The notes beneath the pieces are model-generated. The model worked only from the letters and a program-made list of their open reading frames with translations, was not told the origin of the DNA and did no database searches. Positions 8,438 through 17,859 of a DNA stretch of 64,000 nt are shown here, one piece after another. Position 1 is the stretch's first letter; every line of letters begins with the position of its first letter. The stretch lies in the NCBI RefSeq assembly GCF_900313025.1, contig NZ_OMPQ01000009.1:124012-188011 (forward strand), read 5' to 3'. The translations under genes and the position numbers were made by a program. Source of the DNA: Pseudophaeobacter sp. EL27. Lineage in GTDB: Bacteria; Pseudomonadota; Alphaproteobacteria; Rhodobacterales; Rhodobacteraceae.

Positions 8438-9960
8438 TAGCGCAGCTCCTCAGGCATTTTCAGGGGTTTCTTGGAGCCGCCAAAGAGCGATCCCTTGCTG
8501 ATACCGGGCGAACAGCCATTGGTATCGGTAAAGCCGCAGCCGCCGCGCAGGTCGTAGGCTTCCTCAACCTGTTCCCGGTGGGTGGTTGGGATGACAAAGC
8601 GATCCTCATAATCCGCCAAGGCCATGATTTTATACATGTCCTCGATCATTGCGGAGTCCAGACCAACCTTGGCAGCAACGGCCTCGTCACGCACACCATC
8701 GATGGTTTTGGCGCGCATATAAGAGCGCATCGCCAGCATCCGTTCCAGCGCCAGTGCCACGGGCTCCTCGTCGCCTGCGGTCAGCATATTGGCGAGGTAG
8801 CGCAGCGGGATACGCAGATTGCGCACGTCCGGCATGGCGCCGTCCATGCCAATTGCGCCGGCTTCGGCCGCGTTCTGGATCGGCGACAGTGGCGGGATGT
8901 ACCAGACCATCGGCAGGGTGCGATACTCGGGGTGCAGCGGGAAGGCCACTTTCCATTCCATCGCCATCTTCCAGATCGGGCTTTCCTGCGCCGATTTGAT
9001 CCAGTCCTCGGGGATGCCATCTGCACGCGCCGTTGCAATGACTGCCGGATCATTGGGATCCAGGAAGACATCCAGCTGGGCGTCATAAAGATCTTTCTCG
9101 CCCGGCGCATTGGCCGCCGCGTCGATCTTATCCGCATCATAGAGCATCACGCCCAGATAACGGATCCGGCCAACGCAGGTCTCGGAGCAAACTGTTGGGT
9201 TGCCGCTCTCAATCCGGGGGTAGCACAGGGTGCATTTCTCGGATTTGCCGCTCTGCCAGTTGTAGTAGATCTTTTTGTAGGGACAGCCCGAGACACACAT
9301 CCGCCAGCCACGGCATTTTTCCTGGTCAATCAGGACGATGCCGTCTTCTTCGCGTTTGTAGATCGCACCCGATGGGCAGGACGCCGCACAGGCCGGGTTC
9401 AGACAGTGCTCACAGAGACGGGGGAGATACATCATGAATGTATTCTCATACTCCCCGTAGATCTCCTTTTGGATGCCCTCAAAGTTGTAGTCTTCCGACC
9501 GTTTCGAGAATTCACCGCCCAGGATCTCTTCCCAGTTTGGCCCCTTGTTGATCTTCTCCATCCGCTCGCCGGTGATCTTGGACCGGGGACGTGCGGTGGG
9601 GAAGGCCTCCAGTTCGGGGGCCGACTTCAGGTGGTCATAGTCGAAATCAAACGGCTCATAGTAGTCGTCGATCTCGGGCAGATCCGGGTTGCCAAAGATA
9701 TTGGCCAGGATCCGCCATTTGCTGCCCTGTTTGGGCTGCAGCTTACCCCCGCGGGTCCGCTCCCAGCCGCCATTCCAGCGGTCCTGGTTTTCCCAGTCGG
9801 TGGGATAGCCTGTGCCGGGCTTGGTTTCGACATTGTTGAACCAGGCGTATTCGACACCGTCGCGGCTGGTCCATACGTTTTTGCAGGTCACGGAACATGT
9901 GTGGCACCCGATACATTTATCGAGGTTCAGCACCATACCGATTTGAGCGCGTACTCTCAT
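8437..9960 (-). CDS. narH: Respiratory nitrate reductase beta subunit NarH
   Basis: The 507-residue iron-sulfur subunit carries electrons from NarI to NarG. Four cysteine groups are visible: CIGCHTCSVTCK near residue 18, CEHCLNPACAASCP near 184, CRGWRMCVSGCP near 217 and CTLCYP with CSETC near 244-262. The tryptophan replacing a cysteine in CRGWRMC is the known signature of the [3Fe-4S] cluster of NarH. Length matches the family. Its start overlaps the narG stop by four bases. Confidence 0.97.
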   Translation of the reverse strand: MRVRAQIGMVLNLDKCIGCHTCSVTCKNVWTSRDGVEYAWFNNVETKPGTGYPTDWENQDRWNGGWERTRGGKLQPKQGSKWRILANIFGNPDLPEIDDYYEPFDFDYDHLKSAPELEAFPTARPRSKITGERMEKINKGPNWEEILGGEFSKRSEDYNFEGIQKEIYGEYENTFMMYLPRLCEHCLNPACAASCPSGAIYKREEDGIVLIDQEKCRGWRMCVSGCPYKKIYYNWQSGKSEKCTLCYPRIESGNPTVCSETCVGRIRYLGVMLYDADKIDAAANAPGEKDLYDAQLDVFLDPNDPAVIATARADGIPEDWIKSAQESPIWKMAMEWKVAFPLHPEYRTLPMVWYIPPLSPIQNAAEAGAIGMDGAMPDVRNLRIPLRYLANMLTAGDEEPVALALERMLAMRSYMRAKTIDGVRDEAVAAKVGLDSAMIEDMYKIMALADYEDRFVIPTTHREQVEEAYDLRGGCGFTDTNGCSPGISKGSLFGGSKKPLKMPEELR

Positions 9961-12900
9961 TCTGCTGCCTCCTTCTGGGTCGCTTCGCGGTCGAGCCAGT
10001 CGACCTTTTTCATCTTGCGCACGACAACAAACTCATCGCGGTTGGCCCCCACGGTGCCGTAGTAGTTAAAGCCGTAAGACTGCTGCGCGTAGCCACCGAT
10101 CATGTGGGTGGGTTTGAGAACAGTCCGGGTCACAGAGTTGTGGATCCCGCCACGGTGACCGGTCTTTTCAGAGCCGGGCGTGTTCACGATTTTCTCTTGG
10201 GCGTGATACATGAAGGTGGTGCCATCCTTCATCCGCTGCGACACCACCGCCCGCGCAGTCAAAGCGCCGTTGGTGTTGTAGAGCTCGATCCAGTCGTTAT
10301 CCTTGATGTTGGCCTTTTTGGCGTCGTTTTCAGACAGCCAGACCACCGGGCCGCCGCGGTTCAGCGTCAGCATCAGCAAGTTGTCGGAATAGGTCGAGTG
10401 GATGCCCCATTTCTGGTGGGGTGTGATGAAGTTCAACACCAGGTTATCGCCATCGTCCTGCACATCCTTGGTGATGGTTTTCAGATCCACCGGAGGTCGG
10501 TAGGACATGAAGCCTTCGCCAAAGGCGCGCATCCAGAGGTGATCCTGATAAAGCTGCTGACGACCTGTCAGGGTGCGCCATGGGATCAGCTCATGCACGT
10601 TGGTGTAGCCGGCGTTATAGCAGACCTTCTCGCTTTCCAGACCGGACCAGGTCGGGGAGGAGATGATCTTGCGCGGTTGCGCCGCGATATCACGGAAGCG
10701 GATCTTCTCGTCTTCCTTGGGCAGCGCCAGATGGGTGTGATCCAGCCCGGTGTTCTGCGACAGAGCATCCCAGGCTTTCACCGCCACTTCGCCGTTGGTT
10801 TCCGGCGCCAGCATCAGCACGACCTCAGTCGCGTCGATGTCGGTGACGATCTTGGCACAGCCCTTGGCCGGGCCCTCTTCCCATTCACCGTTCAGCTCGC
10901 GCAGATGCTGCACTTCGTGCTCGGTGTTCCAGTTGATGCCTTTGCCGCCATTGCCCAGTTTGTCCAAAAGCGGACCAAGCGCCACAAAGCGGTCGTAGAT
11001 CGCTGTGTAGTCACGCTCGACGGGCACATAGTTTGGCGCGGTCTTGCCTGGGATCAGGTCGCATTCGCCCTTCTTCCAGTCTTTGACCTGATCCTGGGCC
11101 AGTTCTGCCGGGGTGTCGTGCAGCAGAGGCAGCGCAACAATATCGGTTTCCTGACCGAGGATCTCGGGGGCAACTTCCTGCACCTTCTTGGCGATGGATT
11201 TGAAGATCTCCCAGTCGGATTTGCTCTCGTAAGCCGGATCCACAGCCGCCTGCAGCGGGTGGATGAACGGGTGCATATCCGAGGTATTGAGGTCGTTCTT
11301 CTCATACCAGGAGGCAGTTGGCAGCACGATATCGGAATACACCGCAGTGGTGCTCATCCGGAAGTCGATGGTGACCAGCAGATCGAGTTTACCCTGTGGG
11401 CCTTCCTCGTGCCATTTGGCTTCTTTCGGCAGTTGACGGCCTTCTTCGCCAAGATCCTTACCCATGACGCCATGATCAGTCCCCAAGAGGTGCTTGAGGA
11501 AGTATTCATGGCCCTTACCGGAAGACCCCAGCAGGTTAGAGCGCCACACAAAGAGGTTGCGCGGCCAGTTTTCTGGCGCATCCGGGTCTTCGCAGGACAT
11601 TTCCAGCTCGCCGCTCTTCAGCTGCTCCGCCACATAGGTCGGAATATCCTTGCCAGCCTCTTTGGCCTGTTTGGCCACTTCCAGCGGGTTGGTTTTCAGC
11701 TGTGGTGCAGAGGGCAACCAGCCCATGCGCTCGGCGCGAACGTTATAGTCGATGAGGTTGATGTCCCAATCACCCTCAGGGGCTGTTGGCGACAGGATCT
11801 CATCCGCCTCCAGGGTCTCATAGCGCCACTGATCAGAGTGGGCATACCAGGCCGAGGTGGAGTTCATGTGACGGGGTGGACGACCCCAATCAAGGGCAAA
11901 GGCCAGCGGCTGCCAGCCGGTTTGTGGCCGCAGTTTTTCCTGGCCCACATAGTGCGCCCAGCCACCGCCGGATTGACCCACACAGCCACACATGACCAGC
12001 ATGTTGATGACACCACGGTAGTTCATATCCATGTGGTACCAGTGGTTCATCGCAGCGCCGATGATGACCATGGACTTGCCTTCGGTCTTTTCAGCGTTCT
12101 GCGCAAACTCGCGAGCAACGTGGATGATCTTATCCCGGCTGACGCCGGTGATCTTTTCAGCCCAGGCAGGGGTGCCGGGCATCTCATCGTCGTAGTCTTT
12201 GGCAACCCAGTCACCGCCCAGGTTCCGGTCGAGACCGTAATTGGCACAGTAAAGGTCAAAGACCGTGGCGACCTGGATTTCGCCTTCAGCGGTTTTGATG
12301 GTTTTGACCGGAATATTGCGTGTCAGAACATCAGGATGGTCTGCATCTGTTGCAAAGGCTTCGGTTGCTTCGCCACCAAAGTAGGGGAAGTCCACACCCA
12401 GCACATCATCATGGTCTTCTTCCATGATCAGCGACATTTTCAGGGTGGTGTCGGCATCCTTGGCTTTTTCCTGCAGGTTCCATTCACCATCTTCGCCCCA
12501 GCGATAGCCGATCGAACCATTTGGCGCGACCAGACCACCTGTGGCCTCGTCCCAGGCGATGGTTTTCCATTCCGGGTTATTCTCTTCACCCAGTTTGCCA
12601 TCCAGATCATCGGCGCGCAGGAAGCGGCCCGGCAGCATCCGCCCGTCTTTTTCTTCCAGCTTCACCAGCATGGGGAAGTCGGAATACTTGCGGCAATACT
12701 CTTCAAAATACTCGGCCTGACGGTCGAGGTGGAATTCGCGCAAGATCACGTGGCCAAAGGCCATGCCCAGCGCCGCATCGGTACCCTGTTTGACGTTCAG
12801 CCAGACATCGCCAAACTTGGCGGCCTCGGAATAATCGGGGCAGATGACAGCGGATTTGGTGCCACGGTAGCGGGCTTCGGTATAGAAATGCGCATCTGGT

Positions 12901-13685
12901 GTCCGGGTCTGTGGCACGTTGGAGCCCCAGAGCAGCAGATAGCCGGAGTTATACCAATCAGCGGATTCAGGCACGTCGGTCTGCTCGCCCCAGATCATCG
13001 GCGAGGCAGGTGGCAGATCGCAGTACCAGTCGTAGAAGGACATGCAGACGCCGCCCATCAGGGACAGATAACGCGAACCCGCCGCGTAAGAGATCATCGA
13101 CATCGCGGGGATCGGCGAGAAGCCAAAGATCCGGTCAGGGCCGTAGGTCTTGGTGGTGTAGGAGTTCGCCGCCGCAGTGATCTCGGTCGCTTCATCCCAG
13201 GTGGCGCGCACAAAGCCGCCCTTGCCGCGGGTCTCAACATAGGAGGCACGCAGGATGGGGTCATTCTGCAGCTTGGTCCAGGCCTCAATCGGGCTCATGG
13301 TGGCGCGCATCTTGCGCCAGATCTTCATCAGGCGGCCACGGACCAGCGGGTTTTTCACCCGGTTGGCGGAATAGAGATACCAGCTGTAGCTGGCACCACG
13401 GGCACAGCCGCGTGGCTCATGGTTGGGCAGATCTGGACGGGTGCGGGGATAGTCGGTCTGCTGGGTCTCCCAGGTGACGATCCCGGATTTCACGTAGATT
13501 TTCCAGGAACAGGACCCGGTGCAGTTCACCCCATGGGTGGAGCGCACCACTTTGTCATGGCGCCAGCGATTGCGGTAGGTATCTTCCCAGTCGCGGTTTT
13601 CACGGGTGACCTGACCATGACCGTTGGAGAATGTTTCGAGTTCTTTGGACTGAAGGAAGTTTAGCCTGTCGAGCAGATGGCTCAT
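9957..13685 (-). CDS. narG: Respiratory nitrate reductase alpha subunit NarG
   Basis: The 1,242-residue catalytic subunit reduces nitrate to nitrite at a molybdenum bis-MGD centre on the cytoplasmic face. The N-terminal [4Fe-4S] site is seen as STHGVNCTGSCSW near residues 48-60 with a further Cys in RGCARGASYSW. There is no twin-arginine signal peptide, which separates this from periplasmic NapA and archaeal-type outward-facing NarG. Full family length is present with no frameshift. It overlaps narH by four bases. A 93-base gap with a stable hairpin separates it from narK2 upstream. Confidence 0.98.
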   Translation of the reverse strand: MSHLLDRLNFLQSKELETFSNGHGQVTRENRDWEDTYRNRWRHDKVVRSTHGVNCTGSCSWKIYVKSGIVTWETQQTDYPRTRPDLPNHEPRGCARGASYSWYLYSANRVKNPLVRGRLMKIWRKMRATMSPIEAWTKLQNDPILRASYVETRGKGGFVRATWDEATEITAAANSYTTKTYGPDRIFGFSPIPAMSMISYAAGSRYLSLMGGVCMSFYDWYCDLPPASPMIWGEQTDVPESADWYNSGYLLLWGSNVPQTRTPDAHFYTEARYRGTKSAVICPDYSEAAKFGDVWLNVKQGTDAALGMAFGHVILREFHLDRQAEYFEEYCRKYSDFPMLVKLEEKDGRMLPGRFLRADDLDGKLGEENNPEWKTIAWDEATGGLVAPNGSIGYRWGEDGEWNLQEKAKDADTTLKMSLIMEEDHDDVLGVDFPYFGGEATEAFATDADHPDVLTRNIPVKTIKTAEGEIQVATVFDLYCANYGLDRNLGGDWVAKDYDDEMPGTPAWAEKITGVSRDKIIHVAREFAQNAEKTEGKSMVIIGAAMNHWYHMDMNYRGVINMLVMCGCVGQSGGGWAHYVGQEKLRPQTGWQPLAFALDWGRPPRHMNSTSAWYAHSDQWRYETLEADEILSPTAPEGDWDINLIDYNVRAERMGWLPSAPQLKTNPLEVAKQAKEAGKDIPTYVAEQLKSGELEMSCEDPDAPENWPRNLFVWRSNLLGSSGKGHEYFLKHLLGTDHGVMGKDLGEEGRQLPKEAKWHEEGPQGKLDLLVTIDFRMSTTAVYSDIVLPTASWYEKNDLNTSDMHPFIHPLQAAVDPAYESKSDWEIFKSIAKKVQEVAPEILGQETDIVALPLLHDTPAELAQDQVKDWKKGECDLIPGKTAPNYVPVERDYTAIYDRFVALGPLLDKLGNGGKGINWNTEHEVQHLRELNGEWEEGPAKGCAKIVTDIDATEVVLMLAPETNGEVAVKAWDALSQNTGLDHTHLALPKEDEKIRFRDIAAQPRKIISSPTWSGLESEKVCYNAGYTNVHELIPWRTLTGRQQLYQDHLWMRAFGEGFMSYRPPVDLKTITKDVQDDGDNLVLNFITPHQKWGIHSTYSDNLLMLTLNRGGPVVWLSENDAKKANIKDNDWIELYNTNGALTARAVVSQRMKDGTTFMYHAQEKIVNTPGSEKTGHRGGIHNSVTRTVLKPTHMIGGYAQQSYGFNYYGTVGANRDEFVVVRKMKKVDWLDREATQKEAAE

Positions 13686-13735
13686 GGGGTCTCTCCTTGA
13701 GAAAGCGGCGGATTAGCGGGCAGTTTGGCGGGCTT

Positions 13736-13760
13736 GCCCCGGCCAGCCAGTGGCCGGGGC
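13736..13760 (-). terminator. Intercistronic hairpin between narK2 and narG
   Basis: GCCCCGGCCA and TGGCCGGGGC form a perfect 10-bp GC-rich stem with a 5-base loop. No U-run follows in the operon direction. It may protect or process the mRNA, or attenuate transcription between transporter and enzyme genes. Confidence 0.45.
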
Positions 13761-13778
13761 ATATCGGTTTCGATCAAA

Positions 13779-15386
13779 TCAAGGGTTCTTGATGTAGGCG
13801 CCGGGGCGCAGGTAGAACCACCAGTTGATCGCGATGCAGACCCCATAGAAGACTGCAAAACCGTAGAGCGCGTACTCTGGTGTTGCGGCTTTGATCTGCT
13901 CACCAAACACTTTGGGGATGATGAAGGCGCCGTAGGCAGCAACAGCGGCGGTCCACCCCAGGACCGGGCCAGCCTGCTCTTTGTTGAAGGCCACGGCGAT
14001 GGTGCGGAAGGTGGAGCCATTGCCGATACCGGTGGCGGCAAACAGGATCAGGAACAGCACCATGAAGGGGAAGAAATACTGCTCAGGTGTTGCCGAGACA
14101 TAGGCCTGCTTGAGGAAGTAGGCGACGCCCAGGGCCGAGGCCACCATGACAATCGAGATCCACTGCGTAACCCGGGCACCGCCCAGTTTGTCAGCAATCA
14201 TGCCACCCACGGGACGGATCAAGGCGCCGATGAAGGGCCCCATCCAGGCATACATCAGGGCAGATGGGCCGTTCGGGTTGGCCAGATCATGTGTCATGAT
14301 GCCGTCAACCTCAACGTGCTGGAAGCCAAAGACCACTTTGATCGCCAGGGCAAAGGTCGCCGCATAACCGATGAAGGACCCAAAGGTCATGGTGTAGATC
14401 ACGGTCATCGCCCAGGTGTGCTTGTTGCCAAAGATCTTGTACTGACGGGTCAGGTTCTGACCAACCTGACCAGGGATCAGCTTGAGCATGAACACGGTCA
14501 GCGCGATCACGATGGGCAAAACGATCCATTTGGAGATCATGAAGCCGGAGCCACCCACCTTGGCAGGCAGCATCAGCCACAGACCAATCGCAGCCGCAAC
14601 AAATCCGATCAGCAGCATGAAGGTGATGGTCGAAAACGCGCCAACGGGGCTTGGGATGTCAGGGCTGACGTGCTCATCCCGAATGTTGTTCATCCCAAAC
14701 CATCCGGCAAAGGCCAGCGGGATCAGGGCCAGCAACCAGACGTATCCCGCGTTGTGGATATAGGTCTCGGTGCCCGATGGGATCTTACCAATCAGGGTGC
14801 CGGAGGTGTTTTCCAGGATCATTGGCTCGCCGCCGAACAGACCAAAGGTCATCACCAGTGGGATAACGATCTGCATGGTGGTCACACCAAAGTTGCCCAG
14901 GCCCGCATTCATGCCCAGCGCATAGCCCTGCACCTTTTTGGGATAGAAGAAGGAGATGTTGGACATCGAGGAGGAGAAGTTACCGCCACCGATACCCGAC
15001 AGGAAGGCCAGGATCTGGAACTGCCACAGGGGTGTATCAGGGTTCTGCAGCGCAATACCTGCCCCAACGGCGGGGATCATCAGCAGCGCTGTGGTAAAGA
15101 AGATGGTGTTTCGACCACCCGCGATGCGGATAAAGAAGGTCGATGGAATACGCAGTGTCGCGCCGGTCAGACCGGCGATGGCCGCGAGGGTGAACAGCTC
15201 GGATTTTTCAAAGCTGAAACCAAGGTTGATCATCTGAACGGTGATGATGCCCCAGTAGAGCCAAACCGCAAAGCCGCAGAGCAGCGAGGGGATCGAGATC
15301 CACAGGTTCCGGGTGGCGATTGCCTTACCCGTAGAGGCCCAATAGCTCTCGTCCTCTGGAGTGTAGTTTCTTAGGTCTTGTCCCAC
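13779..15386 (-). CDS. narK: Nitrate/nitrite antiporter of the NarK2 type (MFS, NNP family)
   Basis: The 535-residue major-facilitator protein has about 12 membrane segments. Family signatures include GIGGGNFSSSMSNISFFYPK (near residue 137) and GNGSTFRTIAVAF in the C-terminal half, both nitrate-signature-like Gly-rich helices. NarK2-type proteins exchange imported nitrate for exported nitrite. In Paracoccus NarK1 and NarK2 are fused in one protein; here they are separate consecutive genes. The N-terminal 25 residues precede the first membrane helix. Confidence 0.92.
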   Translation of the reverse strand: MGQDLRNYTPEDESYWASTGKAIATRNLWISIPSLLCGFAVWLYWGIITVQMINLGFSFEKSELFTLAAIAGLTGATLRIPSTFFIRIAGGRNTIFFTTALLMIPAVGAGIALQNPDTPLWQFQILAFLSGIGGGNFSSSMSNISFFYPKKVQGYALGMNAGLGNFGVTTMQIVIPLVMTFGLFGGEPMILENTSGTLIGKIPSGTETYIHNAGYVWLLALIPLAFAGWFGMNNIRDEHVSPDIPSPVGAFSTITFMLLIGFVAAAIGLWLMLPAKVGGSGFMISKWIVLPIVIALTVFMLKLIPGQVGQNLTRQYKIFGNKHTWAMTVIYTMTFGSFIGYAATFALAIKVVFGFQHVEVDGIMTHDLANPNGPSALMYAWMGPFIGALIRPVGGMIADKLGGARVTQWISIVMVASALGVAYFLKQAYVSATPEQYFFPFMVLFLILFAATGIGNGSTFRTIAVAFNKEQAGPVLGWTAAVAAYGAFIIPKVFGEQIKAATPEYALYGFAVFYGVCIAINWWFYLRPGAYIKNP

Positions 15387-15414
15387 GTTTTTTCCCTCCT
15401 CATCATGAGGTTGC

Positions 15415-15436
15415 GACGGGCCGGGGAAGGCCCGTC
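15415..15436 (-). terminator. Intercistronic hairpin between narK1 and narK2
   Basis: GACGGGCC and GGCCCGTC form an 8-bp perfect stem with a 6-base loop, 17 bases after the narK1 stop. The A/T-rich flank is on the wrong side for a minus-strand terminator, so a processing or stability element is more likely. Confidence 0.35.
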
Positions 15437-15453
15437 ATTTTAGAATTCAGGAT

Positions 15454-16872
15454 TTAGGATTTCACATCGTCGGGATGCTTGGCGTTCCACTCCTCGACCA
15501 CGGCGACCGACTGGGCCAGCGCTGTGTTGGCGCGTGCTGCCCGGACCCGCAGGGCCTCCAATGAGGCTGCTTCGAAGTTGGCCTTCTCCTCTTCTTCCTG
15601 CTCCTCTGTGAAGCGCACAAAGAAGGCGAGAACCGAGGCACAGGCGACTGTGACACCGATGACAAAGAAGACATCAGGCCATTCCATCGAGCCCTTGAAC
15701 AGGAAGCCCGCAGCCACCGCACCGGCGTTACCGCCCGCACCAACCACACCGGCTACCGCGCCAAGTGCTTTTTTGTTGATGAATGGAACCACCGAATAGG
15801 TTGCGCCCTCGGCCATCTGAGTGAACAGCGAGAAGATGATCAGCATGGGCAGCGCCAGGAACAGCACCTGCATCTGGCTGAACACCATCAAGGCACAGCC
15901 TTCGCCCAGCAACACGATGAAGAGCCAGAAGCTGCGACCTTTGAGGCCCCACAGCGCACCAAAGTTGTCGCCAAAGATGCCGCCCAGGGTCCGGGCAAAG
16001 ATGTTCATCAGACCAAAGGAGGCCGCAACACCGCCCGCAGCCACCAGGCTCAGGTCGAAGTAGTCATAAAAGTAAAGCGCCGCGACGTTGTTGACGGTCA
16101 GCTCGATGCCAAAGCAGGCGCCGTAGATCATGAACAGGATCCAGACCCGGTAGTCTGCCATGGCGCGGAAATAGTCAGCGGTGACCGATTTCTTGGGCGG
16201 CAGTTTACCCTGTTCACGCAGCTCCTTGTAATTCCCTTCGGGAGCATCCTGGGTCAGGAAGTAATAGGCGATACCAACCACAAAAATCACACAGCCAACA
16301 ACCATCATCGACAGGCGCCAGCCAACGGCCTCGGAAAACCCAAAGCCAACCACAAAGACCGAAAACACCATGGGCATGGCAAATTGGGTGACACCGCCAC
16401 CTAGGTTCCCCCAACCGGCGGAGGTCGCATTGGCGGTCCCCACCACATTGGGCGCAAACATCACGGTGGTATGGTACTGGGTGATTACAAAGGCCGCGCC
16501 GATGATGCCGATCAGCAGGCGGAAGAACAGGAAGGTCTCAAAGCTGTCCGCCAGGCCGATACCAGCCACCGGGAAGGCGCCAAAGATCAGCAGGTAAGTA
16601 TAGGAAAGCCTTGGACCAATCCGGTCACAGAGCCAGCCGATAAAGAAGCGCGCAAAGACCGTCACCGCCACCGAGGCGATGATCGACCAGCCCACTTGTG
16701 ATTTGGTCAGTTGCAGCTCGTCGCGCACGATGATCATCAGCGGCGCAATACCGAACCAGGCGAAGAAGCAGGAGAAGAACGCAAACCAGGTCATGTGGAA
16801 GGTGCGGATCTGCACCATCTTCACGTTGAAGAAGTTCCCCCAGAGACTGGTTGCCTTGTTTTGAATTTCCAT
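15454..16872 (-). CDS. narK: Nitrate/proton symporter of the NarK1 type (MFS, NNP family)
   Basis: The 472-residue, 12-segment transporter is the first gene of the operon. The N-terminal nitrate-signature region contains GWGNLGGGVTQFAMP (near residue 150) and the C-terminal half contains GAVAGVVGAGGNAGAV. The MFS loop GWLCDRIGPR lies near residue 80. NarK1-type proteins import nitrate with protons and start nitrate respiration before antiport takes over. The C-terminal tail is acidic and charged (EEQEEEEKANFEA). An FNR-type box lies 80 bases upstream of the start. Confidence 0.92.
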   Translation of the reverse strand: MEIQNKATSLWGNFFNVKMVQIRTFHMTWFAFFSCFFAWFGIAPLMIIVRDELQLTKSQVGWSIIASVAVTVFARFFIGWLCDRIGPRLSYTYLLIFGAFPVAGIGLADSFETFLFFRLLIGIIGAAFVITQYHTTVMFAPNVVGTANATSAGWGNLGGGVTQFAMPMVFSVFVVGFGFSEAVGWRLSMMVVGCVIFVVGIAYYFLTQDAPEGNYKELREQGKLPPKKSVTADYFRAMADYRVWILFMIYGACFGIELTVNNVAALYFYDYFDLSLVAAGGVAASFGLMNIFARTLGGIFGDNFGALWGLKGRSFWLFIVLLGEGCALMVFSQMQVLFLALPMLIIFSLFTQMAEGATYSVVPFINKKALGAVAGVVGAGGNAGAVAAGFLFKGSMEWPDVFFVIGVTVACASVLAFFVRFTEEQEEEEKANFEAASLEALRVRAARANTALAQSVAVVEEWNAKHPDDVKS

Positions 16873-16951
16873 CGGTGTCCCTCCGAATTTTACGAAAGAC
16901 CCGCTTAGGCGAGTTTGGATGCAGACCTGCGCCCTTATTGCTCAAGGCAGT

Positions 16952-16965
16952 TTGATCCAGATCAT
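16952..16965 (-). promoter_or_regulatory. FNR-type box upstream of narK1
   Basis: TTGATCCAGATCAT matches TTGAT-N4-ATCAA with one mismatch. Its centre is about 86 bases before the narK1 start codon, leaving room for a class II promoter and a leader of about 45 bases. The surrounding region is AT-rich and contains two 11-base direct repeats (CAAAATAAATG at 16971 and 16985). Confidence 0.65.
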
Positions 16966-17066
16966 GAAAACAAAATAAATGTAGCAAAATAAATGACTTA
17001 ACAAAATTTGTCAGTTCAGATTCATCTATTGATCAAGGGAAGTCCGGATATATCGCAAGCGGGGAG

Positions 17067-17080
17067 TTGACATTTATCAA
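17067..17080 (+). promoter_or_regulatory. FNR-type box just before narR
   Basis: TTGACATTTATCAA fits TTGAC/T-N4-ATCAA. It ends only 17 bases before the narR start used here, too close for ordinary class II activation of that start. It could be an autorepression site, act on the divergent nar promoter, or indicate that translation begins at the in-frame ATG at 17131. Confidence 0.55.
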
Positions 17081-17097
17081 GTGGATAGGCGATCAAC

Positions 17098-17823
17098 ATG
17101 CGAACAAATACTCAGCTGGTGACGCTAGGCATGCCCGATTCATACACAAAAGAAATTCGGGATCTGCACCTGTTTTCCGACATGGAGGACCAGCATTTTC
17201 AGAGCCTTATCCGGGCGGCCTATGTGCAGAACTTTCCGCCACAGATCGAATTGATTTCAGAGGGCGACCCCAGTGATTTCCTGCATATCCTGCTTACCGG
17301 GTCTGTAGATCTGTTCTCCAGCTGGAACGATCGTGAAACCAGCATGGCAACAGTCCGGCCCATCACAACATTTATTCTGGCGGCCACCGTGCGTGATGCG
17401 CCCTATCTGATGTCGGCGCGCACCATGGAGAAAAGCCGGATCATGCTGATCCCCAGCCAGAACGTGCGTGAGGTGTTTGATCAGGACGGCGGATTTGCCC
17501 GCGCCATCGTGGATGAGCTGGCCCAGTGCTACCGTGGCGTGATCAAGAACACCAAGGATCTGAAACTGCGCACCTCGCTGGAACGGCTGGCCAATTATCT
17601 GTTGCGTCAACAGCATCGCTGTGGCGGTGGAGCAGTGTTTACGCTGGATGCGGAAAAACGTCGGCTGGCTTCGGTTCTGGGGATGACCTCTGAAAACCTG
17701 AGCCGCGCCTTCAAGGGCCTGCGCCCCTACGGGGTCACCGTGACCGGCAGGCAGATCACTGTCACCAATCAGCAAGACCTTGAAAGCTTCGCCAAGCCTG
17801 ATCCGCTGATCGACCAACGATAG
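17098..17823 (+). CDS. narR: Crp/Fnr-family regulator of nitrate respiration, NarR-like
   Basis: The 241-residue protein has a cyclic-nucleotide-binding-type beta barrel (about 25-145), a dimerisation helix and a winged helix-turn-helix with ENLSRAFKGL near residue 200. The Glu-x-x-Ser-Arg pattern predicts recognition of TTGAT-like half-sites, matching the two boxes just upstream. The cysteine cluster of oxygen-sensing FNR is absent, as in Paracoccus NarR, which responds to nitrate or nitrite. Position divergent from narK-narG also matches narR. An alternative start is the ATG at 17131. Confidence 0.85.
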   Translation: MRTNTQLVTLGMPDSYTKEIRDLHLFSDMEDQHFQSLIRAAYVQNFPPQIELISEGDPSDFLHILLTGSVDLFSSWNDRETSMATVRPITTFILAATVRDAPYLMSARTMEKSRIMLIPSQNVREVFDQDGGFARAIVDELAQCYRGVIKNTKDLKLRTSLERLANYLLRQQHRCGGGAVFTLDAEKRRLASVLGMTSENLSRAFKGLRPYGVTVTGRQITVTNQQDLESFAKPDPLIDQR

Positions 17824-17859
17824 AGCAGCCTCCATCCCCTCAGTCTCAATATACCGGAG

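Noticed and set aside
8578-10062. A long plus-strand frame opposite narH
   Set aside because: NarH cysteine motifs on the minus strand identify the real gene.
9897-13664. A 1,255-codon open frame on the plus strand opposite narG
   Set aside because: It is the antisense shadow of narG, whose minus-strand product has full family motifs; the plus frame has no recognisable domain.
13725-15374. A 549-codon plus-strand frame opposite narK2
   Set aside because: Shadow of a clear 12-segment transporter; its composition is charged and repetitive in the way antisense frames of membrane proteins are.
17029-17036. TTGATCAA near the nar promoter as a third FNR box
   Set aside because: The half-sites lack the 4-base spacer needed by Crp/Fnr proteins.
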